Shown one piece after another: positions 1 to 5,927 of a stretch of DNA of 11,339 nt (positions within the stretch are counted from its first letter, which is position 1; every line of letters begins with the position of its first letter). Both the position numbers and the translations under genes were made by a program. A model generated the notes under the pieces. The model saw only the letters and a list, made by a program, of their open reading frames with translations, was not told the DNA's origin and did not search any database. Where the stretch lies: NCBI GenBank assembly GCA_051891435.1, contig JBJFFE010000033.1:1-11339 (forward strand), in the 5' to 3' direction. The stretch is from UMGS1933 sp051891435 (GTDB lineage Bacteria; Bacillota; Clostridia; TANB77; CAG-508).

Positions 1-1
1 T

Positions 2-793
2 TTCAATGATTGCTACTATTGGGCAGGAGCATTATCAAATGAATATACAGAAAACGCAGGCAATGACCCAACAGGAGAATACGCTAATATGGTAGCAAGT
101 GTAGCAAAATATGGAGGTTTTTATATAGGAAGATATGAGGCAGGAACAGATACTATAAGAACAAATAAATCAGGAACAACTGATGTAGTAGTACAAAAAG
201 GAGCATATCCATATAATTATGTATGTTGGGGAAAAACAATGACAGATTATGAGTCAGAATACACATGGACAAGTGGTTCAAATACATATAATGTAGGGCA
301 TGGAGCAGTATACTTAAGTAAAAATATGTATACAGATACAGATGAAAGTACATATGGAGTAACAAGTACCCTATGTTATGGTGTACAATGGGATGCAACT
401 CTAAGATTTATAAGAGATAAAGTAGATGTAACAGATAGTACAACATGGGGAAACTATGGACACCATAGATTTACATTTAGCGGAAAATATTCAAGTAATT
501 ATGGAAGTACATGGTCAGATGAAGTAACAAATGAAACAAAGCCAGGAGGAAATGGAGACGATTATAATGCTTGGCTATTAACAACAGGAGCAAGTGAAGC
601 AAATAAAGCAAAAAACATATATGACTTAGCAGGAAATGTTTATGAATGGACAATGGAAGCCTATTCTTCTACTATCCGTTTTGTTCGTGGAGGTAATTAC
701 GGCAACTACTATCCGGCTTCTAACCGTAACCTCGACGATCCTACCCTTTGCGGCGACTACATTGGGTTCAGGACTTCACTTTATATAAAATAG
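2..793 (+). CDS. SUMF1/FGE-like C-type-lectin-fold protein, probable DGR target (5' truncated)
   Basis: The frame is open from the first base of the window, so the N-terminus lies upstream and 263 residues are visible. The C-terminal half follows the formylglycine-generating-enzyme (SUMF1) pattern: an entry motif FYIGRYEAGT at visible residues 40-49, YDLAGNVYEW at 207-216, then RGG at 229-231 and a closing GFR at 255-257. I see no match to the catalytic cysteine region of true FGE, so the fold probably serves ligand binding rather than sulfatase activation. The body uses AGA for Arg and A-ending codons. From about residue 222 the codons become NNC/NNT-rich and Arg becomes CGT, as expected for the variable region of a diversity-generating retroelement target. 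A signal or pilin-like N-terminus would be upstream and cannot be checked here. The family assignment is firm; ligand and location are unknown. An ATG at 89 is internal and not the start. Confidence 0.85.
   Translation, partial: FNDCYYWAGALSNEYTENAGNDPTGEYANMVASVAKYGGFYIGRYEAGTDTIRTNKSGTTDVVVQKGAYPYNYVCWGKTMTDYESEYTWTSGSNTYNVGHGAVYLSKNMYTDTDESTYGVTSTLCYGVQWDATLRFIRDKVDVTDSTTWGNYGHHRFTFSGKYSSNYGSTWSDEVTNETKPGGNGDDYNAWLLTTGASEANKAKNIYDLAGNVYEWTMEAYSSTIRFVRGGNYGNYYPASNRNLDDPTLCGDYIGFRTSLYIK
665..781 (+). other. Probable DGR variable region (VR)
   Basis: This stretch encodes the last ~40 residues of the lectin-fold protein. It is clearly GC-richer than the gene body and uses CGT, CCG, GCT, CTC and TGC codons that are absent or rare elsewhere in the gene. 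Three blocks consist purely of NNC/NNT codons: 695-712 (AAT TAC GGC AAC TAC TAT), 728-739 (AAC CTC GAC GAT) and 746-760 (CTT TGC GGC GAC TAC). They are separated by invariant-looking codons for RGG, PAS-NR, PT and IGFR. This is the expected result of adenine-directed mutagenesis of AAC/AAT codons in a template repeat: such codons can become 15 amino acids but never a stop. The left boundary is approximate. The 3' end near the GGGTTCAGG codons would correspond to the initiation-of-mutagenic-homing site. Confidence 0.8.
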
Positions 794-811
794 CTTTGCT
801 ATTTTATATAA
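781..811 (+). repeat. 14-bp perfect inverted repeat directly after the VR (DGR-type hairpin/cruciform)
   Basis: Bases 781-794 pair perfectly with 798-811 around a TTT loop, and the stop codon lies inside the left arm. In the Bordetella phage DGR, a hairpin or cruciform a few bases past the VR is needed for efficient retrohoming, and the position here matches that. The stem is AT-rich with a small GC tip and is not followed by a T-run, so it is a poor intrinsic terminator. The role is inferred from position. Confidence 0.75.
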
Positions 812-880
812 TTCGTAGGTCTTAAGTGCTAATAGCGATGCAGTCAGAAGAACCGTGCCAGCAGTGGCAGGGTAGAAAGA
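812..880. other. GC-richer non-coding stretch downstream of the VR
   Basis: These ~70 bases are close to half G+C, against roughly a quarter to a third in the flanks, and have no convincing start codon or ribosome binding site. A weak hairpin TGCCA-GCAG-TGGCA lies at 856-869. Because this stretch shares the unusual composition of the VR just before it, it may belong to the retroelement target site, or it may be a remnant of DGR spacer or accessory sequence. No function can be assigned from this copy alone. Confidence 0.35.
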
Positions 881-883
881 AAG

Positions 884-1093
884 TTGTATACACAAAATTT
901 TAATAACCAGAAAATATATCAACAGGAAGAAATTCTTGTTGATATATTTTTTTGTGGATTTAAAGTAAAAGGATATAATAATATAGCAGATTTGTGTTAT
1001 AGAAAATTAAAGAAAAATGATAAAATCTTTATAAATGGTAAAATAGAGACTAATATGATAATAAATATTAAAAATACAACAGTACTATACTGA
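884..1093 (+). pseudogene. Doubtful SSB-like ORF, probably a gene remnant
   Basis: A 69-codon frame from a TTG resembles the C-terminal part of a single-stranded-DNA-binding OB fold. VDIFFCGFK followed by a spacer and then LKKNDKIFINGKIET recalls the SSB pattern in which a strand is followed by 'K-G-D-x-V-x-V-x-G-x-L-x-T'. The N-terminal strand normally found in SSB (MNKVxLxGRL) is missing. A strong terminator hairpin at 911-953 lies inside its first third, and there is only a weak purine run before the TTG. It is therefore more likely a fragment left by rearrangement than a working gene. The resemblance is by eye and could be chance. Confidence 0.25.
911..953 (+). terminator. Strong intrinsic terminator
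   Basis: Bases 911-928 pair with 933-950 (18 bp, including one G-T pair) around a GAAA tetraloop, and the 3' arm runs into seven T residues ending at 953. This should stop transcription coming from the lectin-fold gene and insulate the ribosomal protein operon downstream. Confidence 0.85.
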
Positions 1094-1130
1094 ACATTAA
1101 CCAAAAAACATATAAAATATCAAAAAAACA

Positions 1131-1160
1131 TTGACAAAATAAGGCAGATAATGGTAAAAT
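1131..1160 (+). promoter_or_regulatory. Sigma-A-type promoter of the str operon
   Basis: A consensus -35 TTGACA (1131-1136) is followed after 18 bases by TAAAAT (1155-1160). Transcription would begin near 1167, giving a short leader of about 34 bases before rpsL. It is the only good promoter between the terminator at 953 and the operon. Confidence 0.75.
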
Positions 1161-1200
1161 ATAAAACGTTAATGTGTAAAATTAGGAGGTGAATTAAAAA

Positions 1201-1614
1201 GTGCCAACAATAAACCAATTAGTAAGAAAAGGTAGAAAAACAACTACAACAAAATCTACAGCTCCAGCTTTGCAAAAAGGATTTAACTCAAAGTTAAATA
1301 GACAAACAAATAACAGAGCACCACAAAAAAGAGGAGTATGTACAGTTGTAAAAACAGTAACACCTAAAAAACCAAACTCAGCTTTAAGAAAAGTAGCCAG
1401 AGTAAGACTATCTAATGGATATGAAGTAACATCATATATTCCAGGAATAGGACATAACCTACAAGAACACAGTGTTGTGTTAATTAGAGGTGGAAGGGTA
1501 AAAGATATCCCAGGTGTTAGATACCACATTATAAGAGGTACTTTAGATACAGCAGGTGTTAAAGATAGAATGCAAGCTAGATCTAAGTATGGTGCAAAAA
1601 AACCTAAGAAATAG
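1201..1614 (+). CDS. rpsL: 30S ribosomal protein S12 (uS12)
   Basis: S12 sits at the decoding centre of the small subunit and helps monitor codon-anticodon pairing. The 137-residue product carries the family hallmarks: N-terminal PTINQLVRKGR, CTVVKTVTPKKPNSALRK at 47-64, and GHNLQEHSVVLIRGGRVKDIPGVRYH at 85-109. It has the ~13-residue N-terminal insertion typical of low-GC Gram-positives. The lysines at 56 and 101, equivalent to E. coli K43 and K88 where streptomycin-resistance changes occur, are both wild type, so no resistance is predicted from this gene. The start is GTG with AGGAGGTGA eight bases upstream (1184-1192). It is the first gene of the str operon. The rpoBC and L7Ae-like genes often found upstream in Firmicutes are replaced here by the DGR target locus. 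Confidence 0.98.
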   Translation: MPTINQLVRKGRKTTTTKSTAPALQKGFNSKLNRQTNNRAPQKRGVCTVVKTVTPKKPNSALRKVARVRLSNGYEVTSYIPGIGHNLQEHSVVLIRGGRVKDIPGVRYHIIRGTLDTAGVKDRMQARSKYGAKKPKK

Positions 1615-1630
1615 GTTGATTTGTAAAAAA

Positions 1631-1730
1631 TAGTGCTAAATAAAGAGATATAATAAGATTAATATAGATTTATAGCACTATACGGAAAGGCAAAGCCTTT
1701 CAGAGTAACTTAAGATACTTTTTTAAGTAT
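1631..1730 (+). promoter_or_regulatory. Structured rpsL-rpsG intercistronic region
   Basis: The gap of about 145 bases contains three inverted repeats in series: TAGTGCTA (1631-1638) with TAGCACTA (1673-1680), GAAAGGC-AAA-GCCTTTC (1685-1701), and ATACTT-TTTT-AAGTAT (1715-1730). The last ends 14 bases before the rpsG Shine-Dalgarno. No T-run follows the GC-containing stems, so these do not look like terminators. In E. coli, S7 represses translation by binding the rpsL-rpsG intercistronic RNA. An analogous S7 site is a reasonable guess here, but only the structure is visible. Confidence 0.45.
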
Positions 1731-1759
1731 GTAATTAATAAGAAAAGGAGTGAAGAATA

Positions 1760-2230
1760 GTGCCAAGAAGAGGAGTTATAGCAAAAAGAGATGTTTTACC
1801 AGATCCAATATATAATAGCAAAGTTGTTACAAAATTAATAAACAACATAATGTTAGATGGTAAAAAAACAGTTGCTCAAAAAATTGTTTATGATGCATTT
1901 GACATCGTAAAAGAAAAAGAAGGGAAAGAACCTTTAGAAGTTTTTGAAGCAGCTTTAAATAATGTTATGCCAGTTCTTGAAGTTAAAGCAAGACGTGTAG
2001 GTGGAGCAACTTACCAAGTACCACTTGAAATTAGAGCAGAAAGAAGACAAACTCTAGGATTAAGATGGTTAGTGTTATATGCTAGAAAAAGACATGAAAA
2101 AACAATGGCTGAAAAACTAGCAGGAGAAATAATTGATGCTGTTAACAATGCTGGTGGAGCATTCAAGAAAAAAGAAGAAACACATAGAATGGCAGAAGCT
2201 AACAAAGCTTTCGCACATTATAAATTTTAA
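1760..2230 (+). CDS. rpsG: 30S ribosomal protein S7 (uS7)
   Basis: S7 is a primary 16S rRNA binder that nucleates assembly of the 30S head and lies near the E site. The 156-residue product is full length and shows MPRRGVIAKRDVLPDPIYNS at the N-terminus, the NNIMLDGKK and ALNNVMPVLEVKARRVGGATYQVP region (67-90), RRQTLGLRWL, and the C-terminal HRMAEANKAFAHYKF. The GTG start is supported by AAGGAGTGA at 1745-1753 with a six-base gap and by the family N-terminus. It is the second gene of the operon. The long structured gap before it suggests separate translational control, perhaps by S7 itself. Confidence 0.98.
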   Translation: MPRRGVIAKRDVLPDPIYNSKVVTKLINNIMLDGKKTVAQKIVYDAFDIVKEKEGKEPLEVFEAALNNVMPVLEVKARRVGGATYQVPLEIRAERRQTLGLRWLVLYARKRHEKTMAEKLAGEIIDAVNNAGGAFKKKEETHRMAEANKAFAHYKF

Positions 2231-2243
2231 TTAGAGATTAGAA

Positions 2244-2279
2244 TTTAGAAATTAGAAAAATTAGTTTCTAATTTCTAAA
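2244..2279 (+). repeat. 15-bp perfect stem-loop before fusA
   Basis: TTTAGAAATTAGAAA (2244-2258) pairs perfectly with 2265-2279 around a six-base loop, 17 bases before the fusA Shine-Dalgarno. There is no T-run after it, so full termination is unlikely. It may be an RNA-processing or stabilising hairpin, or a translational control element. Confidence 0.6.
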
Positions 2280-2310
2280 CGCTAAACCTAAAAAATAAGG
2301 AGGAGAAAAA

Positions 2311-4392
2311 ATGGCAGGTAGAGCATTTCCATTAGAAAAAACAAGAAATATAGGAATAATGGCTCATATAGATGCAGGAAAAACGACAACAACAGAAAGA
2401 ATTCTTTTCTATACAGGTAAAACCCACAAAATAGGAGAAGTTCATGATGGAGCAGCTACTATGGACTGGATGGAACAAGAACAAGAAAGAGGTATTACAA
2501 TTACTTCTGCTGCAACAACATGCCAATGGTTAGGTCATAGAATAAATATAATTGACACACCAGGACACGTTGACTTTACTGTTGAAGTTGAAAGATCTCT
2601 AAGAGTATTAGATGGCTCTGTTACAGTATTTTGTGCAAAAGGTGGAGTTCAACCACAATCAGAGACTGTATGGAGACAAGCAGATAATTACAAAGTACCA
2701 AGAATGGCATATGTAAATAAAATGGATATTACTGGTGCAGACTTTTATGCTTGTGTAGATCAAATGAGAAATAGATTAAATGCAAATGCTATTCCAATCC
2801 AATTACCAATTGGAGCAGAAGGAAACTTCAAAGGAATAGTAGACTTAATAAAAATGAGAGCATTTATTCATAAAGACGATTTAGGAAAAGACATAGAAGA
2901 AACTGAAGTGCCAGCTGATTTAGTAGAATCAGCAAACAAATATAGAGCAGAAATGATAGAAGCTGCAGCAGAACAAGATGATGAATTAATGATGAAGTAT
3001 TTAGAAGGTGAAGAACTTTCTGAAGAAGAAATCAAAAAAGGATTAAGAATAGGAACAATAAACAATAAAATAGTTCCAGTATGCTGTGGTTCATCATATA
3101 AAAATAAAGGTGTTCAAGAATTATTAAATGCAGTTGTTGATTTCATGCCATCTCCATTAGATATACCACATATTAAAGGTGTAACACTAGATGGAGAAGA
3201 AACAGAAAGAAAAACATCTGATACAGAACCATTTGCAGCATTAGCATTTAAAATTGCAACAGACCCATTCGTTGGAAAACTTTGTTTCTTTAGAGTTTAT
3301 TCAGGAACATTAGAGTCTGGTTCAACAGTATTAAATGCAAATAAAGACAAAAAAGAAAGAATAGGAAGAATTCTTCAAATGCATGCTAATCACAGAGAAG
3401 ATATAGATAAAGTATATGCAGGAGATATTGCAGCAGCTGTTGGATTAAGAGAAGTAACAACAGGTGATACATTGTGTGATGTAAACCATCCAGTTATACT
3501 AGAATCTATGGAATTCCCAGAACCAGTTATTGAAATTGCAATTGAGCCAAAAGATAAAGTAGCTCAAGAAAAAATGGGTATAGCATTATCAAAATTAGCA
3601 GAAGAAGATCCAACATTTAAAACATATACAAACCAAGAAACAGGTCAAACAATTATAGCAGGTATGGGTGAATTGCACTTAGACATTATAGTAGACAGAT
3701 TGAAAAGAGAATTTAAAGTTGAATGTAATGTAGGTAAACCACAAGTATCTTACAAAGAAACAATTAGAAATAAAGTAAGAGTTGAAGGTAAATTCATTCG
3801 TCAATCTGGTGGACGTGGACAATACGGACACGTTTGGCTAGAAATGGAACCATTGGAACCTGGAAAAGGAATAGAATTTGAAAGTAAAATTGTTGGTGGT
3901 GTTGTTCCAAAAGAATACGTTAAACCAACTGAAGAAGGTATACGTGAAGCTGCTGAAAGCGGAATTCTTGCTGGTTACCCAGTTATAGATTTCAAAGCTA
4001 CATTAGTAGATGGATCTTACCATGATGTTGACTCATCAGAAATGGCTTTCAAAATAGCAGGATCTATGGCATTTAAAGAAGGATGTAAACAAGCAAAATC
4101 AGTTCTTCTAGAGCCAATTATGAAAGTTGAAGTAACAGTACCAGAAGAATATATGGGAGATGTTATAGGAGACGTAAACTCTAGACGTGGAAGAATGGAA
4201 GGAATAGAAGCAAGAAATGGAATGCAAATAATAAGAGCATTTATTCCACTTTCAGAAATGTTTGGATATGCAACAGACTTACGTTCTAAAACACAAGGTA
4301 GAGGAACATATTCAATGGAACCAAGCCATTACGAAGAAGTTCCAAAATCAATATTAGAAACAATCGTTGCATCAAGAGCAAAAAAAGATTAA
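2311..4392 (+). CDS. fusA: Elongation factor G
   Basis: EF-G is the ribosome-dependent GTPase that drives tRNA-mRNA translocation and, with ribosome recycling factor, splits post-termination ribosomes. The 693-residue product is full length. GTPase motifs are all present: P-loop AHIDAGKT at 18-25, switch I RGITIT at 60-65, DTPGH at 82-86, NKMD at 136-139, and GSSYKNKG at 260-267. Later landmarks are GMGELHLDI (451-459, domain III), GGRGQYGHVW (500-509) and HDVDSSEMAF (571-580) in domain IV, which reaches the decoding centre. The ATG has AAGGAGGAG five bases upstream. It is third in the str operon. Codon usage includes more CGT and GTT towards the 3' end, as expected for a highly expressed gene. 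No tetracycline-resistance (TetM/O) features are seen, and operon position supports housekeeping EF-G. Confidence 0.98.
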   Translation: MAGRAFPLEKTRNIGIMAHIDAGKTTTTERILFYTGKTHKIGEVHDGAATMDWMEQEQERGITITSAATTCQWLGHRINIIDTPGHVDFTVEVERSLRVLDGSVTVFCAKGGVQPQSETVWRQADNYKVPRMAYVNKMDITGADFYACVDQMRNRLNANAIPIQLPIGAEGNFKGIVDLIKMRAFIHKDDLGKDIEETEVPADLVESANKYRAEMIEAAAEQDDELMMKYLEGEELSEEEIKKGLRIGTINNKIVPVCCGSSYKNKGVQELLNAVVDFMPSPLDIPHIKGVTLDGEETERKTSDTEPFAALAFKIATDPFVGKLCFFRVYSGTLESGSTVLNANKDKKERIGRILQMHANHREDIDKVYAGDIAAAVGLREVTTGDTLCDVNHPVILESMEFPEPVIEIAIEPKDKVAQEKMGIALSKLAEEDPTFKTYTNQETGQTIIAGMGELHLDIIVDRLKREFKVECNVGKPQVSYKETIRNKVRVEGKFIRQSGGRGQYGHVWLEMEPLEPGKGIEFESKIVGGVVPKEYVKPTEEGIREAAESGILAGYPVIDFKATLVDGSYHDVDSSEMAFKIAGSMAFKEGCKQAKSVLLEPIMKVEVTVPEEYMGDVIGDVNSRRGRMEGIEARNGMQIIRAFIPLSEMFGYATDLRSKTQGRGTYSMEPSHYEEVPKSILETIVASRAKKD

Positions 4393-4406
4393 TTAATTTG
4401 GAAAAA

Positions 4407-4458
4407 TGTAGGGGCTAGTCTTGACTAGCCCGCGGGTCGGTCAAGACATACCCCTACA
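4407..4458. repeat. GC-rich palindromic element between fusA and tuf
   Basis: This 52-base element is nested and symmetrical. TGTAGGGG (4407-4414) pairs with CCCCTACA (4451-4458), and GTCTTGAC (4418-4425) pairs with GTCAAGAC (4440-4447), with three-base internal loops between and a CCCGCGGG palindrome in the core (4429-4436). A competing fold exists: GGGCTAGT (4412-4419) with ACTAGCCC (4424-4431) around a CTTG tetraloop. It stands out sharply from the surrounding AT-rich DNA and has no T-run after it. It resembles the short repeated extragenic palindromes of many Clostridia genomes, but its copy number cannot be checked here. Confidence 0.65.
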
Positions 4459-4487
4459 ACATAAAAATAAAAAATAAAATAAAAGTA

Positions 4488-4516
4488 TTGCAAAAAAGCA
4501 AAAAGTGTTATAAAAT
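4488..4516 (+). promoter_or_regulatory. Probable internal promoter for tuf
   Basis: TTGCAA (4488-4493) and TAAAAT (4511-4516) are separated by 17 bases, and the -10 matches that of the str promoter. A start near 4523 would give a leader of about 95 bases. This would let tuf, needed in excess over EF-G and ribosomal proteins, be transcribed independently past the palindromic element upstream. Confidence 0.5.
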
Positions 4517-4561
4517 ATGTTTGTTTAAAAAATGTTTTTAAATTTAAAAAATATAAAATGT

Positions 4562-4595
4562 AGCTAAGTTAGAAAGAGAGGAATTTCTAACAGCT
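4562..4595 (+). promoter_or_regulatory. tuf leader hairpin
   Basis: GTTAGAAA (4568-4575) pairs with TTTCTAAC (4584-4591), extended by AGCT with AGCT (4562-4565 and 4592-4595) across a two-base bulge. It ends nine bases before the tuf AAGGAGG. The core TTAGAAA/TTTCTAA also occurs in the stem before fusA. It could affect translation initiation or mRNA stability; the role is inferred. Confidence 0.45.
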
Positions 4596-4618
4596 TAAAA
4601 ATTAAGGAGGAATTTTAA

Positions 4619-5821
4619 ATGGCAAAAGCAAAATTTGAAAGAACAAAACCACACGTTAACATTGGTACAATCGGCCACGTTGACCATGGTAAAACAACAA
4701 CAACAGCAGCTATTACAAAATGGTTAGGATTATTAGGAAAGGCTCAATACACAGCATATGATCAAATCGACGGTGCTCCAGAAGAAAAAGCAAGAGGAAT
4801 CACAATCAATACAGCACACGTAGAATATGAAACAGAAAAAAGACACTATGCACACGTTGACTGTCCAGGACATGCTGACTATGTTAAAAACATGATTACT
4901 GGTGCAGCACAAATGGATGGTGCAATATTAGTTGTATCTGCAGCAGATGGACCAATGCCTCAAACAAGAGAGCATATATTACTTGCAAGACAAGTTGGTG
5001 TTAAATATATCGTTGTTTACTTAAATAAATGCGATATGGTTGACGATCCAGAATTATTAGAATTAGTTGAAATGGAAGTTAGAGACTTATTATCAAGCTA
5101 TGATTTCCCAGGAGATGAAATTCCAATCGTAAAAGGATCTTCATTAAAAGTACTAGAAAGTACATCAACAGATCCAAATGCACCAGAATATGCATGTATG
5201 AAAGAATTAATGGATGCAGTAGATTCTTATATACCAACTCCAGAAAGACCAATAGATCAACCATTCTTAATGCCTATTGAAGACGTATTTACAATTACTG
5301 GTAGAGGAACAGTTGTTACTGGTAGAGTTGAAAGAGGAACAGTTAAACTTCAAGACGAAGTTGAAATCATCGGTTTATCAACAGAAAAGAAAAAATCAGT
5401 TGTTACTGGTGTTGAAATGTTCAGAAAATTATTAGATCAAGCAGAAGCAGGAGACAACATTGGTGTTCTATTAAGAGGTATTGAAAAGAAAGACGTTGAA
5501 AGAGGTCAAGTACTTGCAAAACCAGGAACAGTACATCCACATACAAAATTCAAAGCAGAAGTTTATGTCTTAACTAAAGAAGAAGGTGGAAGACATACTC
5601 CATTCTTCAATGGTTATAGACCACAATTCTATTTCAGAACAACAGACGTTACAGGTTTAGTTGAATTACCAGCTGGAACAGAAATGGTAATGCCAGGAGA
5701 TAACATCACAATGACAATAGAATTAATTACACCTATTGCTATGGAAAAAGGATTAAGATTTGCTATCCGTGAAGGCGGTAGAACAGTTGGTTCAGGTATC
5801 GTATCTGAAATAATTGAGTAA
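4619..5821 (+). CDS. tuf: Elongation factor Tu
   Basis: EF-Tu carries aminoacyl-tRNA to the ribosomal A site as a GTP complex and is recycled by EF-Ts, whose gene lies at the right edge of this window. The 400-residue product is full length. It shows GHVDHGKT at 19-26, switch I RGITINTAHVEY at 59-70, DCPGH at 81-85, NKCD at 136-139 and GSSLK at 173-177. Domain II has ITGRGTVVTGRVERG, and domain III ends in REGGRTVGSGIVSEIIE. AAGGAGG lies eight bases before the ATG. It closes the str operon: a terminator follows directly. The long gap before it holds a palindromic element and a likely promoter, so it is probably transcribed both from the operon and on its own. Whether a second tuf copy exists elsewhere cannot be told. 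Confidence 0.98.
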   Translation: MAKAKFERTKPHVNIGTIGHVDHGKTTTTAAITKWLGLLGKAQYTAYDQIDGAPEEKARGITINTAHVEYETEKRHYAHVDCPGHADYVKNMITGAAQMDGAILVVSAADGPMPQTREHILLARQVGVKYIVVYLNKCDMVDDPELLELVEMEVRDLLSSYDFPGDEIPIVKGSSLKVLESTSTDPNAPEYACMKELMDAVDSYIPTPERPIDQPFLMPIEDVFTITGRGTVVTGRVERGTVKLQDEVEIIGLSTEKKKSVVTGVEMFRKLLDQAEAGDNIGVLLRGIEKKDVERGQVLAKPGTVHPHTKFKAEVYVLTKEEGGRHTPFFNGYRPQFYFRTTDVTGLVELPAGTEMVMPGDNITMTIELITPIAMEKGLRFAIREGGRTVGSGIVSEIIE

Positions 5822-5836
5822 TATTCTAGAAAATAT

Positions 5837-5869
5837 AAATTAGAGGTTAGAAATGACCTCTAATTTTTT
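5837..5869 (+). terminator. Intrinsic terminator after tuf
   Basis: AAATTAGAGGT (5837-5847) pairs with ACCTCTAATTT (5856-5866) around an eight-base loop, with a six-T run at 5864-5869. It marks the end of the str operon, 15 bases past the tuf stop. Confidence 0.85.
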
Positions 5870-5899
5870 ATATCATTATTAACCAATCAATATTTTTGT

Positions 5900-5915
5900 C
5901 ATATTATGTAATATG
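5900..5915. promoter_or_regulatory. Short palindrome at the ZIP transporter translation start
   Basis: CATATTA-TG-TAATATG is a perfect 7-bp inverted repeat that touches the GAGGTGA ribosome binding site (5915-5921). Its position would suit an operator for a metal-responsive repressor, but AT-rich palindromes arise easily by chance in this DNA. No convincing -35 was found for this gene. Confidence 0.2.
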
Positions 5916-5927
5916 AGGTGAATTAAT

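Noticed and set aside
812..880. Template repeat of the DGR within the window
   Set aside because: I compared the GC-rich stretches at 812-880, 4407-4458 and 10517-10560 with the VR by eye. None shares its invariant segments, so the template must lie outside.
1194..1529. 111-codon open frame on the minus strand
   Set aside because: It is entirely antisense to rpsL, whose identity is certain, and no family resemblance is seen.
2244..2279. Transcription terminator between rpsG and fusA
   Set aside because: The stem is perfect but lacks a T-run, and fusA has no other promoter, so termination here would silence it.
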